From assembly GCA_021772735.1 (NCBI GenBank), contig JAJFLK010000075.1:1-12280 (forward strand): a DNA stretch of 12,280 bases, in the 5' to 3' direction. Every line of letters starts with the position of its first letter. Positions within the stretch are counted from its first letter, which is position 1. Positions 6,144-12,280 of the stretch are shown here, one piece after another. Made by a program: the position numbers and the translations under genes. Origin of the DNA: Candidatus Sumerlaeota bacterium (lineage in GTDB: Bacteria; Sumerlaeota; Sumerlaeia; MVZB01; JAJFLK01). The notes beneath the pieces were generated by a model. The model searched no databases, was not told the DNA's origin, and was given only the letters and a program-made list of their open reading frames with translations.

Positions 6144-8351
6144 GTGAAAACCATGGCCACAACATTCGCATTCAAGATGACCAAGTTCTCTCTGGACGTT
6201 GCCTCGGCCGTCACGCGGGCCGAAGTGCGCATGCACAACTTGCACTATCTCGAAAAAGACATGTCGATCATCTTCGTGGTCAATCATTTCACGAGGCTTG
6301 AGACGCTGATGCTTCCGTATCAGATCTTGAAGAACACGGGCCTGCGTCCTTGGTCGATGGCTGCAGGCGTGCTTTACACCGGCCGGGTCGGAAAGTTTCT
6401 GCGCAGCATCGGGACGGTCTCGACCAAAGATCCCGACCGCGATCGCGTCGTGATCAGCTCGCTGCTTTCCGGAGACATGCCGTGGATCATTTTCCCCGAA
6501 GGGGCGATGATCAAAGATAAGAAGATGATCGACGCCGAAGGCGAGTTCCGCGTATGGGGCAAGTCCGGCCGGCGCCCGCCTCACACCGGCGCGGCCGCGC
6601 TCGCGCTGCGGGCTGAGTATTACCGGCGCAAGATCCGCTGCATCCGGGATAACCCGAACAGCAATGGCATGATGGGTGACGCCCTCGCCAAATTCGACCT
6701 GGAGAATTTCGACGAGGCCGACCGCCGCCGGACGGTGATCGTGCCGATCAACATCACATATTTCCCCATCCGCTCGAGGAAGAATCTGCTTTTCAGCATG
6801 GCCAAGCGATTCGTGAAGGACTTGAGCCAGCGTGCCATTGAAGAGCTTTCGCTCGAAGGCGCGAGCCTCGGCAAGGGGTCCGATATCGACATCACGCTGG
6901 GCGAGCCGATCGATATTCGCGACTACCTGGATCGGCCCGAGTTCGCCGAATTGATGGCATGCAGCGACGATGACATTGACAAGCTCGAAGAGGATCCGAG
7001 GTCGGTCTTTAATGATGTGGCGCGTGAGTTGATGGTGAAATACATGCGCGCGATCTATCGCATGACGACCGTCAATTTCGATCACATCTTCGCCAATATT
7101 ATTCGCTTCCAGACGGCCAAGACGTTCACCGAGCGCGCGTATCGCAATCGCATCTTCATGGCGGCTCACGAACTCTTGAAGCGTGATGATCTGCGATTCC
7201 AGACCGAGCTGCGCGAGCATTACGCAAACATCCTGTTCGAGGATCCCAGCCCCGAGTTCGATAGTTTTGTGGAGCTTTGCGCCGAGGATGGCATCCTGGA
7301 GCGCGACGGTCGCCGATTTAAGAAAGATTTCAATCTTCCCCGCGGAGAATCTGAGATCCATGAAGTGCGGATGAAAGAGCTGACGTACGTGATCGCGAAC
7401 GAGATCGAGCCGCTCGGAGAAGTCGTCAAGGCGATCAAGCGCGCCGCGCGCATCCCGAGGGCCGAAGTCTCGCGCACGATTCGCGAGATGTTTCAGCAAG
7501 AGGATGAACGGATTTTCGACGAGGATTACGCGGAGTTCCATGACGGCGAGCGGACAAAGTCACCGGACGTCGGCCGCCCCTTTCTTCTGCGCCCGCCGAA
7601 GATTCGAGCCGGCATCGTGCTCGTGCACGGTTACCTCGCCGCGCCGCTCGAAATCCGCTCGATGGCGGAATACTTTTTTTTGAAGGGCTATGCGGTCTAC
7701 GGCGTCCGGCTCAAGGGTCACGGCACATCGCCTGAAGATCTTTCCTCGACTCGCTGGGAGGAATGGTACGAATCGTTCAACCGGGGCTTTGCCGTGATCA
7801 AATCGCTGACGGACAATATTATCCTCGGCGGATTTTCGACCGGCGGCGGCCTGGCTCTTCTCGCGGCCGGACGAAAGCGCGGCAGCGTGCAGGCCGTCTT
7901 CTCGATCAACGCGCCGCTCCAGTTGCGCAATTACGCCGTGCGCATGGTGCCTTCGGTCATCACGGTGAATCGGCTTCTGGGCCGCGTCCGGCGGCGGCGC
8001 AAGCAGTGGGATTATGTTAAAAATTTGCCCGAGAACGCGCACATCAATTACGAGCGCAATCCGATGGCGGGCATCCGCGAGCTCGGCCGAGCGATGGGCA
8101 CGATGGAAGGCGCCTTGAAAGACATCTGTGTGCCGACTCTGATCTTGCAGGGTTCGCGCGATCCTGCCGTCGATCCCGATAGCGGCCGGCTGATATTCCA
8201 TCAGGTCGGGACTCAGGATAAGGAGCTGGTAATCCTCGATCGCGACCGTCATGGAATCATAAACGGCGAGGGCTCGATCGATGTCTTCGACCGCGTGGAT
8301 TTTTTTCTCGAATGGGCCGCAAGGCGCAAGGACTACGCCTGCTGCGATTGA
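6144..8351 (+). CDS. acyltransferase-alpha/beta hydrolase fusion protein
   Basis: The 735-residue protein joins two lipid enzymes. The N-terminal part (about 30-310) resembles glycerolipid acyltransferases of the PlsC/PlsB group. Motif I is FVVNHFTRLE (44-53) with His48, but the acid four residues later is Glu53 instead of the usual Asp. FPEG (117-120) is motif III, and VIVPINITY (198-206) resembles the late PI-motif strand. A charged helical linker (about 310-480) follows. The C-terminal part (about 488-730) is an alpha/beta hydrolase like monoacylglycerol lipase: VLVHGYLAAP (492-501) forms the oxyanion turn, GFSTG (563-567) holds nucleophile Ser565, GSRDPAVDP (670-678) holds Asp673, and DRHGIIN (701-707) holds His703. 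No signal peptide is seen. The frame starts at GTG 6144, and ATG 6153 is an equally good start; neither has a clear Shine-Dalgarno. Probable roles are lipid remodelling or wax/glyceride metabolism. Both active sites look intact apart from the Asp-to-Glu change. Confidence 0.88.
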   Translation: MKTMATTFAFKMTKFSLDVASAVTRAEVRMHNLHYLEKDMSIIFVVNHFTRLETLMLPYQILKNTGLRPWSMAAGVLYTGRVGKFLRSIGTVSTKDPDRDRVVISSLLSGDMPWIIFPEGAMIKDKKMIDAEGEFRVWGKSGRRPPHTGAAALALRAEYYRRKIRCIRDNPNSNGMMGDALAKFDLENFDEADRRRTVIVPINITYFPIRSRKNLLFSMAKRFVKDLSQRAIEELSLEGASLGKGSDIDITLGEPIDIRDYLDRPEFAELMACSDDDIDKLEEDPRSVFNDVARELMVKYMRAIYRMTTVNFDHIFANIIRFQTAKTFTERAYRNRIFMAAHELLKRDDLRFQTELREHYANILFEDPSPEFDSFVELCAEDGILERDGRRFKKDFNLPRGESEIHEVRMKELTYVIANEIEPLGEVVKAIKRAARIPRAEVSRTIREMFQQEDERIFDEDYAEFHDGERTKSPDVGRPFLLRPPKIRAGIVLVHGYLAAPLEIRSMAEYFFLKGYAVYGVRLKGHGTSPEDLSSTRWEEWYESFNRGFAVIKSLTDNIILGGFSTGGGLALLAAGRKRGSVQAVFSINAPLQLRNYAVRMVPSVITVNRLLGRVRRRRKQWDYVKNLPENAHINYERNPMAGIRELGRAMGTMEGALKDICVPTLILQGSRDPAVDPDSGRLIFHQVGTQDKELVILDRDRHGIINGEGSIDVFDRVDFFLEWAARRKDYACCD

Positions 8352-10231
8352 GTCGGGTCCGAGCTTGTCCCCGGCTCTTCGGCTCCAGGCTCGTTTAGGC
8401 CAGGCGTCAGGGTCGGCGGGGGCGTCGCGGCCTGAGGATCCGGGAGTGGCGCCGGCGTTGCGTCTTGCGCCGCCGATTCGGGTCGTGTCGTCGACTGAGA
8501 AGCTGTGGGCCCGCCGTCGTCATGGGGCACGGCATGGCCCGCGCCGGCCTCGGCTGTGGGTGGCAAAGGCGTCGCGCCGGCGGGCGGGGGCGGGGTATCG
8601 GAGTCCTCGAGGTGCTTGAGCTTGCCGTCGAATTCAAACAGCGGAATGCTCTCGGATTTCCCTTTCAGCTTGACCGGGGCGAGTTCACGGATGGGGAAAT
8701 CGCGCCCGACGCCGTCGACAAACTCGCGCGACATCAAGATCTTATCTCCCGGCGCGCCGCCGCAAAGACGCGACGCGGTGTTCACCGTGTCGCCGATGAC
8801 CGTGTATTGCATGATGAGCTCTGAGCCAACGTTGCCGTGGATGACTTCTCCAAAGTGCAGACCGATGCCGACCTCGAAGTTCATGCCGCCGAACGAGGTT
8901 TCGCCGAGGCGATTGAGCATTTCGACCGAGCACCGCAGGGCGTTCAGGCAGGCGTCTTCGTCGCTTACCGGACTGCCGAAGGCCGCGATAACGGCGTCGC
9001 CGACGTATTTGTCCAGCGTGCCGTTGTATTTGAATACGATTTCTGTCATCGCCGTGAAGTATTCGTTCAGCATCGTCACGACGGCGTCCGGCGCGAGCTT
9101 CTCCGAGAGCGACGTGAATCCGCGAATGTCGGAGAAAAGAATCGCGCATCGGACCTGCTTGCCTCCGAGTGTGAGCCCCACCTCCTCTTTCGTGATGCGA
9201 TCGACGAGCTGCGGCGTCAGATAGCGCGAGAGGTTGTTGCGTTTGTTCTCCTCGCTGATGATCTGCTTGTAGAGCTTCGCATTGCGCACCGCGACGGCTG
9301 CCTGGTTGGCAAGAATCGTCAGCAGGCTCAAGTCTTCTTCGGTGAAAGTATAGAGGCTCTCGGAATTCTCGACGTAAATAACGCCGAGGATTTCATCCTG
9401 GTGGATGAACGGGACGCACATCGCCGAGTTGATGCCGCGATGAATGATGCTCACTTCCTCGTGGAAGCGTTCGTCTTGTTTCGTATCCGCGCTCAGGACG
9501 CCGACGCGGTTGTGGACGGCGAACTGAACCAGACTGCGGCTGATGTTCATCTGCGAGCCGTCCGAAGCGCCCTGCGCGTCGCGCACGGCGACCGGAATCA
9601 CCCGACGGTTGGCGGCCTCGAATAGCAGCACGACGCCGGTATCAACCGTGAGCAGGGAGAAAATCTTCTCCAGAATCATGCTGAACAACGCCTTCAGATC
9701 GAGTTCGGCGACGAGCTGCTGGCCGATTTCCTGGATGAGAACCAGTCGGCGATAGAGCTTCGACATTTTCTTCGAATCCGATTCGCTGTCGCCGAAATCC
9801 GAGATCTCCGAAGATTTAATTTTCGCGATGACTTCGAAATTCGCCTCGTCGCCTGCCGGCGGACCCGCAACCGAAATCTCATGGCCGCTCATATCAAACG
9901 GCTCGTCCGTATGGGACTGCCGGGCTTCGCGCGCGGATCGGTCGGACGCGTAATAGCCGAGCAGGAATTCGCCGAGTTTGATTTGATCGCCGTCGTCGAG
10001 CCCGATGCGATCCTGAATGCGGATGCCGTTTACATACGTGGCTTGAGTTGTGGATTGACTGTTGAGCAGCACCTGGTGCTCATCGATGAAGATCGTGAAA
10101 TGACGCCGCGAGACGCGCGGGTCGGAGATGACGATACTATTGGAGCGCTGGCGACCGACCGAGTTCTCGCCGAATTGGAGATCCCACTCGCGAATATCCT
10201 GCTCACCGCGCAGTAGAAGAAGCTTTGCCAT
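8333..10231 (-). CDS. FHA-GAF-class III adenylate/guanylate cyclase
   Basis: This 632-residue signalling protein has no membrane segment. An FHA domain (about 1-95) shows SVGRQRSNSIVISDPRVSRR (24-43), His44 and VNG (67-69), the landmarks of phosphothreonine binding. After a linker, a GAF domain (about 175-325) could sense a small ligand or cyclic nucleotide. The class III cyclase domain (about 358-540) has FSDIRGFT (366-373) with metal-binding Asp368 and LDKYVGDAV (406-414) with metal-binding Asp412. IGDTVNTASRL (479-489) carries the catalytic Asn484 and Arg488. Lys408 and Asp481 at the base-recognition positions favour ATP, hence cAMP. The tail (about 545-632) is Pro/Ala/Thr-rich and probably disordered. 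The ATG at 10231 is chosen because AGGTG lies just upstream and the FHA strand MAKLLLLRG starts there; an ATG at 10273 lacks a binding site. Its last 19 bases overlap the end of the acyltransferase-hydrolase gene on the other strand. Confidence 0.93.
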   Translation of the reverse strand: MAKLLLLRGEQDIREWDLQFGENSVGRQRSNSIVISDPRVSRRHFTIFIDEHQVLLNSQSTTQATYVNGIRIQDRIGLDDGDQIKLGEFLLGYYASDRSAREARQSHTDEPFDMSGHEISVAGPPAGDEANFEVIAKIKSSEISDFGDSESDSKKMSKLYRRLVLIQEIGQQLVAELDLKALFSMILEKIFSLLTVDTGVVLLFEAANRRVIPVAVRDAQGASDGSQMNISRSLVQFAVHNRVGVLSADTKQDERFHEEVSIIHRGINSAMCVPFIHQDEILGVIYVENSESLYTFTEEDLSLLTILANQAAVAVRNAKLYKQIISEENKRNNLSRYLTPQLVDRITKEEVGLTLGGKQVRCAILFSDIRGFTSLSEKLAPDAVVTMLNEYFTAMTEIVFKYNGTLDKYVGDAVIAAFGSPVSDEDACLNALRCSVEMLNRLGETSFGGMNFEVGIGLHFGEVIHGNVGSELIMQYTVIGDTVNTASRLCGGAPGDKILMSREFVDGVGRDFPIRELAPVKLKGKSESIPLFEFDGKLKHLEDSDTPPPPAGATPLPPTAEAGAGHAVPHDDGGPTASQSTTRPESAAQDATPAPLPDPQAATPPPTLTPGLNEPGAEEPGTSSDPTQSQQA

Positions 10232-10469
10232 TAGGCACCTGGCCCCAGGAGATACGGCGCCGCGCACGGACATGGGGCGATATCACTGCGCGGCTTGCTT
10301 GAACTCGGAGGACGGCTCCGGTTCGGGAGCCCTCGTCGATCCTCCGCGCCCGATTCAGTACATTTCATACCATAATGCCACTCGGGGTGCAGCAGGGGGA
10401 TTGCGTCGGCGGGCGCGCTGGAATTCCTCACTCGCCGCGGTCGGCCGGTGGCCGCCGCAGCGGACCCGA

Positions 10470-11381
10470 TTACCCCAGGCGGCCCAGGCGGCGCAGCGTC
10501 TTCAAGATCACGTCCTCGGGCGAGGCGTTGTTCAGCACTCGCGCATACGTCATGCCGCGCGCCGTGCACCAGGCCGCCATCGATTCGCTCCAGGCCGTCA
10601 CGCGCGCCCGATATCGGCCGAGGATCGCCGGATTTATAGAGACCTCCGCGTTGTCCTCGCTTTCGGCATCGATCAGGTTCAGGTCGCCGGTCAGCGTCGG
10701 CTCCCATTCCTCGCGATCCAGGACGTGGAGCACGATTGCCTCATGGCGGCGGGCGATGATCGCGCGCAGGGCAGGTTCGAAGCTCTCGGGCTCGAGGAAA
10801 TCGGAGATGATTATGACGAGCCCGGGACGGCGGATGCGCATCAAGGTGGTCTCGACGAACCCAGCCAGCCGGAGCGGGCCGCCCTCGGGCGCGTCACCGA
10901 GCAGACCAAGCATGCGCGGAGTGAAAGGACGCCCCCGGCACAGCGCAAGGTGGCGCTCCCTTGCCGTGCCCTGGCTCGTGCCGAGGTCGATCGTCAGCCC
11001 GTCGTTATGAGTCAGCGCGATCATCCCGATCGCGGCGGCGAGCCGGCGAGCCATCAGCGATTTCGACGGTGAGCCGAACGTCATGGACTCGCTCAGATCG
11101 ACGATGATATGGACGTTCAGTTCCTGCTGATGGAGGAAGAGCTTCAGATAGAGCCGTTCGAGCCGGGCATAGAGATTCCAATCGACGAATCGGATGTCAT
11201 CGCCCGGGACATAATTTCGGAAATCGGCGAATTCGACCGAGTGGCCGTGGCGCTTGCTTCGCCGTTCGCCTGCGTATTGGCCGCCCGTCACGCGCCGGAC
11301 GGCAAGGCTCCACTGCTCAAGCTTGCGCAGGAATGCCGGATCGAGCAGGGGTTCGGCTGCGGTCTTCATCGGTCGAATCAC
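10470..11381 (-). CDS. DUF58 family protein (von Willebrand A-like)
   Basis: This 303-residue cytoplasmic protein carries the DUF58 signature. GERRSKRHGHSVEFADFR (38-55) and NYVPGDDIRFVDWNLYARL (56-74) match the family consensus of a GxS.EF.D.R.Y.PGDD.R.IDW pattern. A vWA-like fold follows with the MIDAS motif DLSES (95-99) and a second acidic strand end, VIIISDF (189-195). No transmembrane helix is present, so this is the short form. DUF58 proteins are usually encoded beside MoxR AAA+ ATPases and are thought to take part in chaperone-like or metal-insertion complexes. No MoxR gene is in the window. The GTG start at 11381 overlaps the TGA of the upstream exported-protein gene (GTGA), indicating coupled translation. 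An ATG four codons downstream is possible. Confidence 0.9.
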   Translation of the reverse strand: MIRPMKTAAEPLLDPAFLRKLEQWSLAVRRVTGGQYAGERRSKRHGHSVEFADFRNYVPGDDIRFVDWNLYARLERLYLKLFLHQQELNVHIIVDLSESMTFGSPSKSLMARRLAAAIGMIALTHNDGLTIDLGTSQGTARERHLALCRGRPFTPRMLGLLGDAPEGGPLRLAGFVETTLMRIRRPGLVIIISDFLEPESFEPALRAIIARRHEAIVLHVLDREEWEPTLTGDLNLIDAESEDNAEVSINPAILGRYRARVTAWSESMAAWCTARGMTYARVLNNASPEDVILKTLRRLGRLG

Positions 11382-11956
11382 GCCCCCCCGGCGCGCTTCT
11401 CATCACGCAGAACCGACCGGAAACGATTCTCCTCGGCCTCGCCGAACGCGAGGCGATAGACGCGGCGACCGTTGACATGGACGCGCTGAGGCGGAAATAC
11501 GCGGGTTTGGCCATCTCTGGACCGTACGGTCAAAGTGACGTCCCAATCACCGTGTCCGAGGCGAATTAGCGACGTGGATTTTGTGCTCTGAGCCAGTCGG
11601 ATGGGATCCTCGACGATTGAATTCTTTGGATCGTCCGGCGATCCGCTTTGGTTGAACGTCCAAAGGATCGGAGTCGAATCGGCCGAGTATACGACCTCGA
11701 TCACAGCGGAATCGCTCCGGGCGAGCGAGGGCGCGAAGGCTGAATCCAGGCGGGCGGCTTCGCGCCAGGTCAAGTGCTTCTGATTTAATTCGTTTCGGGC
11801 CGCGTCCAGGGCGTCGAGCTGACGGCGGATCTCCGTCATTGATGGCTGACGGGGCTGCCGGACGGGCTGAGTCGTATCCTGAGCGTTTGCCGGCCGAGCA
11901 GGAACGGCGATCGCAAGCAACGCCCCAAGTGCGATAATGGCGTCAAATCGCTGCAT
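11378..11956 (-). CDS. exported protein of unknown function
   Basis: The 192-residue product begins with a clear Sec signal peptide: MQRFDA, a hydrophobic core IIALGALLAIAVPA, and a likely cleavage site after residue 25 (ANA before QD). The mature part opens with a Gln/Pro/Arg-rich stretch. A helical, coiled-coil-like segment follows (about 40-70, EIRRQLDALDAARNELNQKH). A beta-rich C-terminal domain contains VIEVVYSADSTPILWTFNQS, IRLGHGDWDVTLTVRSRDGQ and VFPPQRVHVNGRRVYRLAFG. That region resembles an immunoglobulin- or carbohydrate-binding-like sandwich, but I cannot name a family. The ATG at 11956 lies inside the last codons of argC (14-nt overlap), and the TGA overlaps the DUF58 start. It is therefore sandwiched in a translationally coupled set and probably works with the DUF58 protein, likely in the periplasm. 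Confidence 0.8.
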   Translation of the reverse strand: MQRFDAIIALGALLAIAVPARPANAQDTTQPVRQPRQPSMTEIRRQLDALDAARNELNQKHLTWREAARLDSAFAPSLARSDSAVIEVVYSADSTPILWTFNQSGSPDDPKNSIVEDPIRLAQSTKSTSLIRLGHGDWDVTLTVRSRDGQTRVFPPQRVHVNGRRVYRLAFGEAEENRFRSVLRDEKRAGGA

Positions 11957-12280
11957 GATCGCTGCGAGTCGAGCCGGGGATGAGGCCCAGCGCCTCGGGC
12001 AACCCCAGCCGGAAGTTCATGGCCTGGACGGCCTGACCGGCCGCGCCTTTGCCCAGGTTGTCGATTGCTGTGACGACGATGAGCACGCCCGCATGGGCAT
12101 CGACCTTGACGCCGATGTCGCAGAAATTGGTCATCCGGACGGCGGCGGTCGTCGGCATCTCGGCTTCGGGGAGGATTCTGAGGAACGGCCGGCCGTCATA
12201 GTATTCGGCAAAAAGCGCGCGGGCGGATGCGTCGTCGAACCCACCCGCATCGCCGCCCTTCGCGTCCTTAATCGGGATCG
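11943..12280 (-). CDS. argC: N-acetyl-gamma-glutamyl-phosphate reductase, C-terminal part (5' end outside window)
   Basis: The frame is open to the window's right edge and encodes the last 112 residues of ArgC, which reduces N-acetylglutamyl-5-phosphate to the semialdehyde with NADPH in arginine biosynthesis. Diagnostic segments are AEYYDGRPFLRILPEAEMPT, VRMTNFCDIGVKVDAHAG, and TAIDNLGKGAAGQAVQAMNF followed by LGLPEALGLIPG. This is the classic ArgC C-terminus with its conserved KGAAGQA turn. A Gly/Asp-rich stretch KDAKGGDAGGFDDAS before the ALFAEYYDG helix looks longer than usual for this loop. An internal ATG at 12158 is not the start, since homology continues upstream of it. The stop overlaps the next gene by 14 nt. 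No other arginine gene is visible downstream. Confidence 0.95.
   Translation of the reverse strand, partial: IPIKDAKGGDAGGFDDASARALFAEYYDGRPFLRILPEAEMPTTAAVRMTNFCDIGVKVDAHAGVLIVVTAIDNLGKGAAGQAVQAMNFRLGLPEALGLIPGSTRSDHAAI

Noticed and set aside
5682..7541. Very long open frame on the minus strand opposite the acyltransferase-hydrolase gene
   Set aside because: It is the antisense shadow of a GC-rich coding gene; its translation shows no domain pattern, while the plus-strand frame has clear catalytic motifs.
10314..10331. GGCTCC/GGAGCC hairpin between the DUF58 and cyclase genes
   Set aside because: Only six base pairs with no T-run on either strand; likely chance in GC-rich DNA.

Overview
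The window is GC-rich bacterial DNA with dense coding, several TTG/GTG starts and many genes that overlap by a few bases. A Gram-negative-type envelope is suggested by an O-antigen ligase/polymerase family protein, a DPM1-like GT2 glycosyltransferase and an exported protein with a signal peptide. The FHA-GAF-cyclase architecture, a DUF58 protein and an aldehyde dehydrogenase with an altered NAD-binding loop would suit Planctomycetota, Sumerlaeota or a related deep lineage. That placement is inference; nothing here fixes the taxon.

Layout, left to right. (1) 1-339, + strand: the 3' end of trmD, cut by the window edge. The usual downstream partner rplS does not follow. (2) 340-930: a mostly non-coding stretch holding one very small minus-strand zinc-ribbon gene (589-711). 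(3) 931-3263, + strand: a two-gene surface-polysaccharide unit, a soluble GT2 glycosyltransferase joined by a TGATG overlap to a polytopic O-antigen ligase/polymerase family protein. A long imperfect inverted repeat follows 12 nt after the stop. (4) 3510-4988, + strand: a complete NAD(P)-dependent aldehyde dehydrogenase with a strong ribosome binding site and a convincing intrinsic terminator. (5) 5086-5481, + strand: a small stand-alone PAS-like protein with a TTG start set by a good Shine-Dalgarno. (6) 5482-6059: a lower-GC patch with a short direct repeat and an orphan membrane-anchored protein. (7) 6144-8351, + strand: a large two-domain protein, an N-terminal PlsC/PlsB-type acyltransferase fused to a C-terminal serine alpha/beta hydrolase. 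This is the most interesting gene in the window. (8) 8333-10231, - strand: an FHA-GAF-class III nucleotide cyclase, converging on gene 7 with a 19-nt tail-to-tail overlap. (9) 10470-12280, - strand: a tightly overlapping set, argC (partial), then an exported protein of unknown function, then a DUF58 protein.

How they may work together. The GT2/ligase pair probably builds or ligates a surface glycan. The acyltransferase-hydrolase fusion probably acts on membrane or storage lipids, possibly combining acyl transfer and acyl removal. The cyclase integrates a phosphothreonine-binding (FHA) input and a GAF input into cAMP output. The DUF58 protein and its exported neighbour look like a cell-envelope or chaperone-type unit, unexpectedly coupled to arginine biosynthesis. 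No mobile element, CRISPR array, rRNA or tRNA was seen.
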